A DNA stretch of 64,000 nt. Source: Actinocrispum wychmicini (lineage in GTDB: Bacteria > Actinomycetota > Actinomycetes > Mycobacteriales > Pseudonocardiaceae). Position 1 is the first letter of the stretch. Each line of letters begins with the position of its first letter. A model generated the notes under the pieces. The model was given only the letters and a program-made list of their open reading frames with translations, was not told the origin of the DNA and ran no database searches. Both the position numbers and the translations under genes were made by a program. Below, piece by piece: positions 1-8,902 of this stretch. The stretch spans positions 806,001-870,000 of the forward strand of contig NZ_SLWS01000003.1 in NCBI RefSeq assembly GCF_004345645.1, given 5' to 3'.

Positions 1-436
1 GCACGCATCGTGACCCTCCCATCCGTGTCTCAGGTCGGCCGGTACCCGACAGCGCTGACCACGCGCTGACTAACTCATGATTTCACTGCCCGCAAGGATT
101 CCTGAACCTGTCCCGCCCGTCCCGCTGATCACGCCGTCGGGACACCTGTCCGGGACGCCACAAATGCCCGTCCGACCTGCGGACCCATCGCCAAACACCT
201 CGACATGGACATCCCACGGATCGTGTCCCGCCCTGTCCCCAGGACTCGGCAAAACCCCGGCCGGGAGACAACACCGTCACCGGTTCGGGTGTCCTGTCCC
301 TCAAGTCGTGGCTGTGCCCTACGCGAGTCCTGTATCGCGACTCGCCCCACTGACAGCCTGAATCCAGTCCGAACACGAAGTGCCCCACGTCTCGGACCGT
401 CCGGCGCTCCGCGCTCATCCCGCCGGACTCCACCGC
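1..436. other. No gene recognised at the left edge
   Basis: Overlapping open frames exist on both strands but none shows a recognisable protein or a ribosome binding site. The stretch is rich in short GTCCC/GGGAC words (for example around 117-165, 228-242 and 293-302). It may be the tail of a gene or regulatory DNA belonging to sequence left of the window. Confidence 0.4.
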
Positions 437-471
437 CGTGGCCGGGACGCAGGGGGCGCGTCCCGGCCACG
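437..471. terminator. 14-bp perfect hairpin upstream of a small gene
   Basis: Bases 437-450 (CGTGGCCGGGACGC) are perfectly complementary to 458-471, with a 7-base G-rich loop. There is no T-run on either side. It ends 24 bases before the start codon at 496, so it could terminate an upstream transcript or act as a 5' leader structure of the small gene. Confidence 0.45.
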
Positions 472-495
472 ACACCAAACGCCAGGAGTGTGGTC

Positions 496-819
496 ATGTC
501 CGGGGAACAACCGCCGCCCACCCGCCTGCGACCGGTGTGGATAACAAGCGTCCTCGACAACACCGACCACGCTGTAACCGACGACGAGATGATCGCTGGC
601 ATGAAATCCCCAGACGGCGCATACCGCGCGATCTGTGGCGCCTCGGTACTGCCAGCATCCATGACCGAGCCTCCACGCGACCAGTGTTTCGTATGTCGAA
701 CCAAACTCCGTGCCTTACGACTCCATCGAGAACGGACGACTCACGCTACTCTAACATCTGCACCTCGAAAATTTGGCGGCCTAGTTCGGGTGTTCCGACA
801 CCGTCGGCGACCACTATAG
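496..819 (+). CDS. Small conserved actinomycete protein with paired cysteines
   Basis: The frame encodes about 107 residues beginning MSGEQPPPTR. The start at 496 is chosen because an AGGAG sits at 484-488, although the frame is open further upstream. The middle carries a motif C-G-A-S-V-L-P followed about 16 residues later by C-F-V-C, a spacing seen in small actinobacterial proteins that could bind a metal through cysteines. The C-terminal third is basic (HRERTTH, FRHRRRPL). No function is known to me. The last 60-80 bases fall into the AT-richer DNA that follows, so the true C-terminus may have been altered by an insertion. Confidence 0.6.
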   Translation: MSGEQPPPTRLRPVWITSVLDNTDHAVTDDEMIAGMKSPDGAYRAICGASVLPASMTEPPRDQCFVCRTKLRALRLHRERTTHATLTSAPRKFGGLVRVFRHRRRPL

Positions 820-918
820 GAACTCTATAACCATCCTCACCATCGACCATTCATTAAGTGAGTGATACCGCGTCAAGTCCGCAACGATACTGCCAATACA
901 CGAAGGACGATTCGCTAA

Positions 919-1410
919 ATGTTCGACAGCACCGCTGACCCTCTTGACGGCAAACCGTGCGCCGACTGCGGCGTTCCACTACAGAGCTTTGAACTTGCCA
1001 GAAGATCTGGCTACGACCCCAACGGGCCACTATGGCAACCCACAATCCTTACTCGCCTGTTCGGGTTCACAACCAGTATTGACATACACGTCTACGATGT
1101 GGCTCAAGAGGACACAGATGGACTCGGCGCCGCCATCGCTGCCGGTTACACTAAGAACAATGATCTCCGCGGCCTCATTTTCCTCGCCAAAGATCTCGAC
1201 TACAACTTGCGAGTTGACATCCTTGCATTCGCATTCGCCATATACATCGCCGACACAACTCGGTTTCTCGCCAGCCCCCTTAGTTACATCGCCGTTGGGC
1301 GAGAACGCAGCAAACCTGCTCGTCAAGGTCCGGGGCATCTCGCCTGGCACATACTCTGGTCCTGTGGTCGCAAGACATCATCAGCTACTTTTGATCTGGA
1401 GTTTTTCTAG
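919..1410 (+). CDS. Hypothetical protein in AT-rich islet
   Basis: This 163-residue frame starts at ATG 919 with a plausible AAGGA (903-907) nine bases upstream. It begins MFDSTADPLDGKPCADCGV, with a CxxC pair near residues 14-17, and has a hydrophobic stretch (DILAFAFAIYIAD) near residues 100-113. Base composition is lower in GC than the surrounding genome and matches the NACHT gene that follows on the other strand. The frame around 1280-1410 reads less naturally than frame +3 of the same stretch, so a frameshift near 1280 is possible. I do not recognise a family; it may be a partner of the NACHT gene or a decayed gene. Confidence 0.4.
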   Translation: MFDSTADPLDGKPCADCGVPLQSFELARRSGYDPNGPLWQPTILTRLFGFTTSIDIHVYDVAQEDTDGLGAAIAAGYTKNNDLRGLIFLAKDLDYNLRVDILAFAFAIYIADTTRFLASPLSYIAVGRERSKPARQGPGHLAWHILWSCGRKTSSATFDLEFF

Positions 1411-1528
1411 GCGGTGCATGGAAGTCAACTGGTTACAGGCTGGCGGCGCTCAACAAAGCCAACTGAAATGACTCAACGTGCAAGGTCAGCACGCCGATGA
1501 GCGACAGCGCAAGAGGCATCGTGAGCTA

Positions 1529-4528
1529 CTAAACGTTGGGCTGGTTATCTTCGACTGTTAGCGAAGCGCCTTCCAATGCCCACGAAGTTGCCCACGACCC
1601 AAAACGGCTAAGAATATTCCCAATAACAGTTCTATGAGCCGGCCTTATTTTCCCTGTTTCAACACCACTACTCCTGTCATAAGCGTGGAGCACCAACTTC
1701 AAATTGTCGAACCCAACGACTCCGTCGAGCCTCTGGTGGACACTTCTGGTTTTGAATTCACCAGCCTCATACGTTACAAGCATGACCCAGAGCAGGAATT
1801 CCCACAGTGGTGTCACGTCTCCCAATTTGTCCGCAATTTCCGAAGCGGAGAGTTGCGGCCAATAATTAACAGCCTCATCCAACACAACGTTAAACGCGCT
1901 CGCGTCACGCAGCAACATTCTGTGCTGCGCCACGTGATCCATATGCCATGCAGTTGCGTGAATTGCATGGCTAGCCACCGTACTTGCACCCGAGTAGAGA
2001 GCATCGTAGAGGGTATCTATAAGGCTCCCAGGCGACGCAATAGAAAACGATGGAACATACAATCGTGGATAAAGACCCGCGCGAACATTAAAATGGCGCT
2101 TTTCGATCCGCCCTGTAGATATCAGGTAATCTGCCAAAGTGCTATCTATTGCCTCATCGTCAGACCTTACAAGGCCTCGACGAGCGCTGTCGTTATCTTT
2201 TCGAAGCTGTTGCTCATCACCCACTATTCGCCGAGCATAAACAATTGCGATATCGTCGAATACCGGCGAAAGCGCTTCAAACCATTCGATCTCAAAGTAG
2301 GAACCGACCCTAAGGGCTTCGAATCGCGCCCATCTCTTGCAGACTTCTGTCGCGAATAGTTTATCGAGACTAGATATCGACGAAGAGGTCGTGCTTTCCA
2401 CTGCTTCAATCGATCGATGGGCTGCATCTATCATTCGAGCTCTCGGATCACGATACAACTCAAAGAACGCAACAGACGATTCGTGAGACTTATCCACACT
2501 TTTATACGTTACTTGCCAGTACCCCAGAATCTTCTCTGGCAGTGAGTTCGACACAGAGCGGGACATGGGTGAACTGTTTACAATTCGCAAACATAGCGAT
2601 AGATACTTGTCGCGATGACTACCAGAAAATGCTCGCCCCGACCCTAGGAGCTTCTTTAATACTTGCTCGGCGCCACGATCATATTTGTCGTCTATCGCCT
2701 GAACCATCACATCTGGTACTACCGAGCTAGGGTCTGCGTCGAATGCAGCTATAATTGCATTTGTGACCTCATCCACACTTTGCGCCAGACGGACTAGACA
2801 CTCCGCTGCATAAAACTCCATGAATGTTCGATGGGTAAATGCAAACAGCCTGTTTCCTCTGCTGTTGTACCCCTTTGCGGAGAGCAGCCAAGCACGGTCC
2901 GCGCAAAAGTCAACGAATTGCGCCGCTCGTACGCGATCTTCAGGTGGGTCGATAGATGCAGTATCTCTAAAGAAGATTGCAATAATTTGAACTAGTTGTT
3001 GTTCTTCAAGTCCGCCTTGCGCAGATTGGCTGGTATAGAAGAATCTTGCCAGCTCTTGCATGAGGCGATGCCCGTATTGCCGATGATCGAACGGCTGATC
3101 GATTTGACGCATAGCGTCCCAGCGTTGAAACAGCAGTTCGGAACACTCCCGATAAACCTGTCTCCGGTTCCGTGGGATATAACCTCGCGCCCTGTAAAGA
3201 GTACACAGCAGTGACAACATGAGCGGATTACGGCGAATATCGAAAATCGACGCTGTCTCCCGCAGAAATGCGTCGCCTTCAGCGGTATCTCGACGTGTAA
3301 TGTCGAACCACCTTTGAACGTACTCAAAAACCTGCTCGTCAGAGAACTCGTCGAGTTCAAATACTTGAAAACTTTGATCGTCGAATTTCGCTCTTGCATA
3401 TCCGACTCGACGGGCAGTCGCTAACATTGGAGCATACGGAAATCTCCGACTAAACGCCTCGATCTGGCGAATAAATTGCCGTCGACGAGATAGATCGATA
3501 ATTTCGTCTACGCCATCAAAGATGACGTAGACTGACCCTACAGTCAATGCGTCAATTATTGTTGATTCTTCTATCTGGATCGACTCGGCAACCTCAAGGC
3601 CATCCACTATGTACGATGTGAGCGGCACTCCCCATGAGTTCGCCGCATAGTTGCGACATTGCACCAAGATCGGGACCGTTTCCGACTCTGTCGACTCAAT
3701 TAGTCTGTGCGCTGTATGCTGCACCAGAGTACTTTTCCCTGCGCCAGGATCTCCAATGACGACAATACGCGGTATGCTCTTGCTGGCAGACAAGAGAAAG
3801 TCGGACTGAAAGTACTGCTCTTCGCTTCGGTGACGCTTTAACGCCCGATCTACATACAAATGGTCGACGTCAACGCGGTATTCGTCGTGCGCATGTGCGA
3901 GAGTCAGCTCTCGATAGGAGTCCTCAGCAGCATTTCGTATGTCAGATACGGCGTTTCTACATATAGACAATCGAGATACAGATCCAAAAAGATCAACTAG
4001 ATCGCGGATATACCTCGGCGCCGGCCGCTTTCCTCCTTGAAGTATATGAGCCCCTGGGGAGAAACGAGAGAAATAGGCTGCCATCTCTTCCGAATCTATA
4101 TGGCTCTTTACCATCGGCACAGCTGCCAGAATAAATTGAGTAACTAGACTCCAAAGGTCACCAGCTATCGTATTCCAGGGATTCTCATAACCTCCGCATC
4201 GCGCAGTGGCTAGGTCTACAAATGCTTCCTGAATGCATTGCAGGGGCGCTTCGAGATCTTCGTACTCGCGACCGGCTACCTTTAGCACCGCCCACGATTG
4301 TATCAGCGAGCCGACTTCTTTGGACTCAAGAAATGCTTCAATATCGGAACACTGCTCGTCTGATACGATCGCAAGAGTGTTGCCCTGCTCGTCTTCTATG
4401 GAGTGATAGGCGTTCTCTATAACGTTGTCAACGAGCGAGGGATTCTCCGGTCCGAGCAGTGCATTAATCGCCCTTGAGGCCACCCGTCCTGCGAATGCCC
4501 CAATCGTAATCTGAATCGGATCGATCAA
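1529..4528 (-). CDS. NACHT-domain NTPase (bacterial NLR-like), candidate antiphage protein
   Basis: The 999-residue product has a Walker A GDPGAGKST at residues 259-267, a Walker B VYVIFDGVDE at 333-342, and the winged-helix signature FAFTHRTFMEFYAAE at 562-576 that typifies NACHT proteins. The first 240 residues are mostly helical with no nuclease or TIR motif, resembling helical N-terminal extensions of bacterial NACHT proteins. The C-terminal 400 residues have no recognisable repeats. The likely start is TTG at 4528, supported by AAGGAA about eight bases upstream. The gene is visibly AT-richer than its neighbours (many AAT, ATT, TAT codons), a sign of transfer. Bacterial NACHT proteins are established as phage-defence NTPases; that role here is inference. 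Confidence 0.85.
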   Translation of the reverse strand: MIDPIQITIGAFAGRVASRAINALLGPENPSLVDNVIENAYHSIEDEQGNTLAIVSDEQCSDIEAFLESKEVGSLIQSWAVLKVAGREYEDLEAPLQCIQEAFVDLATARCGGYENPWNTIAGDLWSLVTQFILAAVPMVKSHIDSEEMAAYFSRFSPGAHILQGGKRPAPRYIRDLVDLFGSVSRLSICRNAVSDIRNAAEDSYRELTLAHAHDEYRVDVDHLYVDRALKRHRSEEQYFQSDFLLSASKSIPRIVVIGDPGAGKSTLVQHTAHRLIESTESETVPILVQCRNYAANSWGVPLTSYIVDGLEVAESIQIEESTIIDALTVGSVYVIFDGVDEIIDLSRRRQFIRQIEAFSRRFPYAPMLATARRVGYARAKFDDQSFQVFELDEFSDEQVFEYVQRWFDITRRDTAEGDAFLRETASIFDIRRNPLMLSLLCTLYRARGYIPRNRRQVYRECSELLFQRWDAMRQIDQPFDHRQYGHRLMQELARFFYTSQSAQGGLEEQQLVQIIAIFFRDTASIDPPEDRVRAAQFVDFCADRAWLLSAKGYNSRGNRLFAFTHRTFMEFYAAECLVRLAQSVDEVTNAIIAAFDADPSSVVPDVMVQAIDDKYDRGAEQVLKKLLGSGRAFSGSHRDKYLSLCLRIVNSSPMSRSVSNSLPEKILGYWQVTYKSVDKSHESSVAFFELYRDPRARMIDAAHRSIEAVESTTSSSISSLDKLFATEVCKRWARFEALRVGSYFEIEWFEALSPVFDDIAIVYARRIVGDEQQLRKDNDSARRGLVRSDDEAIDSTLADYLISTGRIEKRHFNVRAGLYPRLYVPSFSIASPGSLIDTLYDALYSGASTVASHAIHATAWHMDHVAQHRMLLRDASAFNVVLDEAVNYWPQLSASEIADKLGDVTPLWEFLLWVMLVTYEAGEFKTRSVHQRLDGVVGFDNLKLVLHAYDRSSGVETGKIRPAHRTVIGNILSRFGSWATSWALEGASLTVEDNQPNV

Positions 4529-4852
4529 TTTCGCCCGTTCCTTGAACGATTACCTCGTTTGTACGTCGCCGTCAGCTTACCATCTGCCTTCAGAGGAGCG
4601 AATTGGTGGCGCCTAGACGTGTCAGGTATTGGGGTCGACACTACCTTCCGTGGTGTGACGGACGACCCTGCGCGGTACGACTTCGCATCTGCTACGTCTC
4701 GCCAGCCAAGGTCCACCGTGGGATCGAGAAGGACTACACGGTCAACGACGCCCACGACGAGAGCCGAACGCCGCATTGAGCGAGACCCCAACCGACTCGA
4801 CTACTGAACCCAGAAGGTGCGTCCTCGCATAGTTGACGTACCCCAACTCAGG
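4529..4852. other. Intergenic, transition from AT-rich islet to GC-rich module
   Basis: Frames of 82-88 residues exist on both strands but neither is convincing. The base composition rises from AT-rich next to the NACHT start to normal high GC by about 4600, so one boundary of the islet lies here. No repeat or attachment site was recognised. Confidence 0.4.
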
Positions 4853-5158
4853 TCAACTCCTGCACATCGCGCCCAGTCTAACGCCCGAGGTAGAGGCGGG
4901 TGAATAGTGTGCAAGATCGTCCTCGGACACCATCGCAGGTGAGGTTTCCCCTACAGCGACAGTCACTTGACCACGCTCGACGTGGACTTTTTCAAGTCGT
5001 CCCCATGTGTGGGGGGCGGTCATGACTGGACTCGTGATCGCTCCGGTTATCCCCTCGTCGACCAGTGCCGCGCGTACCCGCTCCCAGAAGTCGTCCGCGC
5101 GCCGGGTGTTGCCGTTAGTCACCGTCGCTACGCCGCCGGCCGCTCCGGCGGACGTCAT
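4853..5158 (-). CDS. Hypothetical protein, antisense to the AbrB 5' end
   Basis: The frame encodes up to 101 residues; the stretch ADDFWERVRAALVDEGITGA onward reads like a real globular protein, with a short beta-rich tail. A GTG near 5119-5125 or the ATG at 5158 could start it. It overlaps the first 45 codons of the divergent AbrB-like gene, so one of the two starts is probably shorter than drawn. I do not recognise the family, and it could be a shadow frame. Confidence 0.35.
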   Translation of the reverse strand: MTSAGAAGGVATVTNGNTRRADDFWERVRAALVDEGITGAITSPVMTAPHTWGRLEKVHVERGQVTVAVGETSPAMVSEDDLAHYSPASTSGVRLGAMCRS

Positions 5159-5498
5159 CTACGGCATGGGCCGCATGGATGCCTCCGGTCGGATCGCTGA
5201 CCGAACCGTCACCCACGCGTTGGGCTGGCACGCCGGCGATCGGCTCACCCTGACCGGCACCCCAGGTGGAGTGATCGCACGCCGTGCCCCTGACGGCATG
5301 GTCACCCTCACGACCCGGCCCTACATCACGATCCCCGCAGCGCTGCGCCGCCGCTGTGGCCTGCAACCCGGCGACCGGGTGCTGTTGGCCGCGAAACTCG
5401 GCGACAACCTGATGACGGTGTACCCGCTGGCGGTGGTGGACCAGGCCATCCGCGAGCACCGCCGATCTACCGACCACCTGGGCGGTGACCGGTCATGA
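5022..5498 (+). CDS. AbrB/MazE/SpoVT-fold DNA-binding protein
   Basis: The product of about 158 residues ends in a swapped-hairpin type domain: a GMGRMDASGRIADRTV strand-turn followed by LGWHAGDRLTL and then YITIPAALRRRCGLQPGDRV, the usual AbrB/MazE arrangement. The N-terminal 45 residues are low-complexity. ATG 5022 is preferred because a G-rich Shine-Dalgarno-like run precedes it; a start at 5166 would leave only the DNA-binding part. Its stop overlaps the recombinase start by four bases, so the two are co-translated. It probably regulates the recombinase module, as small AbrB-like proteins do beside actinobacterial integrases. Confidence 0.8.
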   Translation: MTGLVIAPVIPSSTSAARTRSQKSSARRVLPLVTVATPPAAPADVIYGMGRMDASGRIADRTVTHALGWHAGDRLTLTGTPGGVIARRAPDGMVTLTTRPYITIPAALRRRCGLQPGDRVLLAAKLGDNLMTVYPLAVVDQAIREHRRSTDHLGGDRS

Positions 5499-6559
5499 CC
5501 ACGCAACCAAGCCCGCGGTCCCGTGCGGTGCGCCAAGAAGACCTGGACGCCGCCCTGCTGTTGCTGGACCGGATGGGCCTGACCGCGGCCGACCTAGCAA
5601 CCGTCCCGGTAGACCGGCCACCAGCACCCACGTTCGCCGAATACATCCCGACCGTGTCCGCCGCCGTCACCGCAGGCACCCGCCGGGTCTACAGCACCTA
5701 CTGGAACCGCATCCTGGCCCACTGGGCCGACTGGCCCCTGACCAAACCCGACGCCTCCGACGTGCGCACGTTGGCCGAACACGTCAAAACCCACGTAGTG
5801 CGGCGGAGCAACGCCCGCGGTGGGCGCAGCGCTGTAGAACACCTCATCTCCGCGTTGCGGTGCGTCTACCGCTACGCGGTGGACGACGGCTTGATCGACG
5901 AGGCGGACAACCCAGCCCGCAAGGTCGACAAACCCCGCCGACTGCCCACCACCCGCCGCGCCATCGCCGACCGCCGACTGGTCGAGATCAACCGCGTCGC
6001 GACCACCACCGGCGACGACCCAGAGTTGGACACCCTGCTGCTGCGGCTGCACACCGAAACCGCCTGCCGCCGCGGCGGCGCCCTCGCACTACGTCCACAA
6101 GACCTGGACCCGACCCAATGCCTGATCCTGCTGCGGGAAAAAGGCGAAACCGTCCGCTGGCAACCCGTCTCCCCCACCCTCATGACCCATCTCCAACGAC
6201 ACGCCCAGGAGCGCAACGCACCCCAGGCCGGACAGCTGCTGCGCTACCTCGCCGGCCGCCCGATCACTCGACGCCGCTACGACTACCTCTGGGAACGGAT
6301 CCGAGAACACTTGCCGTGGGCGGCCACCCAAGGAGTGTCCACACACTGGCTACGACACACCACACTCACGTGGGTCGAACGCAACTTCAGCTACGCCATC
6401 GCCCGCGCCTACGCCGGCCACAACGACAACGGCGGCAAAGATCCCGGCACCACCGCCACCTACGTCCAAGCCGACATCGACGAAATCGCCACCGCACTGG
6501 CCGCACTCACCGGCGAACCCCACCCACTAGCCATCGTGGACGGTGACGACCGTGTCTAA
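5495..6559 (+). CDS. Tyrosine recombinase / integrase
   Basis: The 354-residue protein has an N-terminal SAM-like core-binding domain (about residues 45-140) and a catalytic domain (about 160-330). All catalytic positions can be read: Arg in ACRRGG (about 192), Lys in EKGETV (216), His-x-x-Arg in THWLRH (284-287), His in YAGHND (309) and the nucleophile Tyr in ATYVQ (323). It therefore looks active. It is coupled to the AbrB-like gene upstream by ATGA and overlaps the DUF2637 gene downstream. Absence of a tRNA nearby leaves its attachment site unknown. The short, excisionase-free arrangement resembles recombinase modules common in Pseudonocardiales. Confidence 0.92.
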   Translation: MTTQPSPRSRAVRQEDLDAALLLLDRMGLTAADLATVPVDRPPAPTFAEYIPTVSAAVTAGTRRVYSTYWNRILAHWADWPLTKPDASDVRTLAEHVKTHVVRRSNARGGRSAVEHLISALRCVYRYAVDDGLIDEADNPARKVDKPRRLPTTRRAIADRRLVEINRVATTTGDDPELDTLLLRLHTETACRRGGALALRPQDLDPTQCLILLREKGETVRWQPVSPTLMTHLQRHAQERNAPQAGQLLRYLAGRPITRRRYDYLWERIREHLPWAATQGVSTHWLRHTTLTWVERNFSYAIARAYAGHNDNGGKDPGTTATYVQADIDEIATALAALTGEPHPLAIVDGDDRV

Positions 6560-7535
6560 CCCGGCCACCCACGAACCCGCTCCGGCATCAAATCCGGCCA
6601 CCATTCCGGACGGTACCGGCACTGCCGACGCCACACCGCGACGCAAGCGCAGGCGCAGGCGCAATATGGTGCGCGGCACAACGGTATTCGCCGTCAGCGT
6701 GGTGGCCGCCGTCGCGGCCGCGGTGTCGTTCATGCACATGCAGGAACTAGCCGCCCGCGCTGGCGAAGGTTGGCGCTCCTGGCTCATCCCCTTGGCCATC
6801 GACGGTCTCGTGGTCGCGGCCAGCATGACCATGGTCGTGCGCCGCCGAGCCGGCCGGAAAACCGGCTGGCTGGCCTGGACCAGCATCACCCTCGGCATCA
6901 CCGCATCATTGGCCGCCAACATCGCCGCCGCCGAACCCACCCTGATCGGCCGAGCCGTCGCCGCCTGGCCACCCGTAGCGCTGCTGTTGGCCTACGAACT
7001 GCTGATGGGCCAAATCCAGGTCACCAACAACCTCACGGCCTCCACACAAGACATCCCGCGGCCGGAACACCAACCGGACGCCACACCGACGGTCGCCACG
7101 GCGTCTTCACAACCGTCCACGACGGACGACTCCACCGCCATGCCGGCCACCACGAACGACGCTTCGTCAACGACGGCGGCGCCGAAGGGTACAGCGACCA
7201 CAGCCCTCGCGGTGAGTAGCAACCTCGTCGACGGCACGGTCAGCCGACCGGCACTCACGCCGATCCTGATGGCAGTGCCGGATGTCGACGAGAACACCGA
7301 CGAGAACGTCCGGCGCGCGGCGCGCGCGTACTACCTGAAAACACTCGCCCACGGACTGCCCTGCACCGGCCGAGAACTCGCCGACATGTACGACCGATGC
7401 GAACGCTGGGGCCGCTACCAAATCCGCGCCGCCCGCCGCACCCACACCACCACCCGTACGGCACACCACGCGACTGGCTCCACCTCACCGCCAGCAACGG
7501 GGCACAGCACGCCCAGCGCACAGCCCACCAGCTGA
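6543..7535 (+). CDS. DUF2637 membrane protein, SpdB/plasmid-transfer type
   Basis: The product of 330 residues has an arginine-rich stretch (RRKRRRRRN, about 34-42) followed by four hydrophobic segments at roughly 44-66, 80-100, 110-130 and 138-156, the layout of DUF2637 proteins encoded on actinobacterial integrative and conjugative elements. The C-terminal half is Thr/Ala/Pro-rich and ends with a region (about 250-300) resembling a small DNA-binding or helical tail. The GTG start at 6543 lies inside the recombinase gene. Members of this family are linked to intercellular plasmid spread; no translocase gene is present here, so the element may be a non-autonomous remnant. Confidence 0.8.
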   Translation: MTTVSNPATHEPAPASNPATIPDGTGTADATPRRKRRRRRNMVRGTTVFAVSVVAAVAAAVSFMHMQELAARAGEGWRSWLIPLAIDGLVVAASMTMVVRRRAGRKTGWLAWTSITLGITASLAANIAAAEPTLIGRAVAAWPPVALLLAYELLMGQIQVTNNLTASTQDIPRPEHQPDATPTVATASSQPSTTDDSTAMPATTNDASSTTAAPKGTATTALAVSSNLVDGTVSRPALTPILMAVPDVDENTDENVRRAARAYYLKTLAHGLPCTGRELADMYDRCERWGRYQIRAARRTHTTTRTAHHATGSTSPPATGHSTPSAQPTS

Positions 7536-7637
7536 CCAACCGCTCACGTCCCTCGGCAGCACGCTGCCCGCGCGGTGACGCCCTGATGGCCGAACGACCC
7601 GCGTCCTGCCGACCAACCACCTGTGGGAGAAGACCCG

Positions 7638-8159
7638 ATGTTCGACATCACCGACGGAGCCACGAACGCCCTTGCCTACGACGGCGCCAAACGCGTGATC
7701 CACGACGTACTCCGCGCCCAGCACGGCCAGGACGCCGTGATCCGTCGACCGATCAGCGCACAGATCACCATCCCCAGCTGGCAGCCAGCCAGCTACGTCG
7801 CCGGTATCGCCGCGGCCCGCACACTGGCCGCGTTCGCCCACCAGTTGATGCGTGACTATGCACGCAAAGCCCGCGGCGAGGGCAGCACCTGGGCCGAACT
7901 CGCCGCACCACTGGGCATCACACCCGACCACAACGGCACCACCGACCCGGCCGAAGCCGCATTCCTGGCCGTCGCAGGGAAGTCACCCCGACGGTTCGAC
8001 ACCCCCACCGTGTCATGGACCTGCACCAGTTGCGACCGCACCATCACCGACCGCGGCCCGTACAACGGCCACCCCGCCGACAACGAAACCGGCCACACCA
8101 CCAGCTGCGGCCGCCACAACACCGAGATCACCCACTACATGGCGGAGTTGGACGCATGA
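7638..8159 (+). CDS. Hypothetical protein of the mobile module, CxxC-containing
   Basis: About 173 residues start at ATG 7638, with GGGAGAAG at 7624-7631 as ribosome binding site. The first 100 residues are helical (SYVAGIAAARTLAAFAHQLM, ARKARGEGSTWAELAAPLGI) and include a helix-turn-helix-like segment. Near the C-terminus a WTCTSCDRTI element and a later C-G-x-H could bind zinc. This gene type recurs beside DUF2637 and recombinase genes in actinomycetes, but its function is unknown. The stop overlaps the next start by four bases. Confidence 0.7.
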   Translation: MFDITDGATNALAYDGAKRVIHDVLRAQHGQDAVIRRPISAQITIPSWQPASYVAGIAAARTLAAFAHQLMRDYARKARGEGSTWAELAAPLGITPDHNGTTDPAEAAFLAVAGKSPRRFDTPTVSWTCTSCDRTITDRGPYNGHPADNETGHTTSCGRHNTEITHYMAELDA

Positions 8160-8401
8160 ACGCACACGAATTGCCGACCTGGAACGTCATGGTCCTCAAC
8201 ACGCGGGAAAGCCTGGACACCGCACGCAACGCCGCCACCGACGCCCGCGACTGGATCATGTCCGACTGGCAACCGGTCGGCAGCACCCTCACCAACGAAG
8301 CCGCCGAGGCCCGCACCGAGATACTCAAAATCGTCCACGAGATCAAAGCCCTGGTCGACCAAGGAAAAGACGCCCTGCGACGGGCACAGAACGGTACCTG
8401 A
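8156..8401 (+). CDS. Small helical protein, last gene of the module
   Basis: The 81-residue product (MNAHELPTWNVMVLNTRESL) is predicted to be almost wholly alpha-helical and charged, without cysteines or membrane segments. Its ATG overlaps the upstream stop (ATGA), showing translational coupling. The family is unknown. It closes the module: the next feature is a strong terminator 93 bases downstream. Confidence 0.6.
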   Translation: MNAHELPTWNVMVLNTRESLDTARNAATDARDWIMSDWQPVGSTLTNEAAEARTEILKIVHEIKALVDQGKDALRRAQNGT

Positions 8402-8493
8402 GGCTCCCGCCGAAGACGTTCAGGCGCTGACTGCGGATCCGACGCTGCGTCCACGTCGAAATGGCGCACGACTGGTCATCCACAACGACGTAA

Positions 8494-8523
8494 GCCCTGT
8501 CGACTCGTTCGAGTCGACAGGGC
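8494..8523 (+). terminator. Rho-independent-type terminator
   Basis: Bases 8494-8507 (GCCCTGTCGACTCG) pair perfectly with 8510-8523, giving a 14-bp stem with a minimal TT loop, followed by CTTTCCT. It sits 92 bases after the last gene of the recombinase module and in line with it. Confidence 0.85.
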
Positions 8524-8902
8524 CTTTCCTGTAGTGACACGCACGGAAGCGCGGGTCAGGACAGGCGGCGTGAGTGTCGATCGCAGGCGGGTGCCGGGCA
8601 ATAATGATCTCTACAAATGCTCTACTTGGCTTACAATCACGAAGCACTGGCATTCACAACGGTCAAACTCCGGCCTGCACGATCTGCGGTTTCGACTCAA
8701 TGTTCACTTCCGACTGTTTTGAGACGCCCGGCGCCTCAACCCTGGGGCGTCCCTCCGCGAAGAGGTACAAGAACCAGGCTACCAGCAGCCTTTGAGTACC
8801 CGGTTCCAGACGAGATTTCCCAGGTGCAGGTACTGGTCAGTCCACAATAGTCCAGCGTGCTGAGAACCCACTCTTGGAGAGTCTCGCTGCGCGTTTGGCC
8901 AC
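8524..8902. other. Intergenic, no gene recognised
   Basis: Short frames only, none with a protein-like sequence. Somewhat AT-richer patches occur near 8600-8640. This is the stretch between the module terminator and the 3' end of the minus-strand small-gene pair, and is a reasonable place for an attachment site, but no duplicated sequence was noticed. Confidence 0.4.

Noticed and set aside
4529..8560. tRNA gene or direct-repeat attachment site beside the tyrosine recombinase
   Set aside because: No tRNA-like sequence or matching direct repeat was found by eye; a computed search would be needed.
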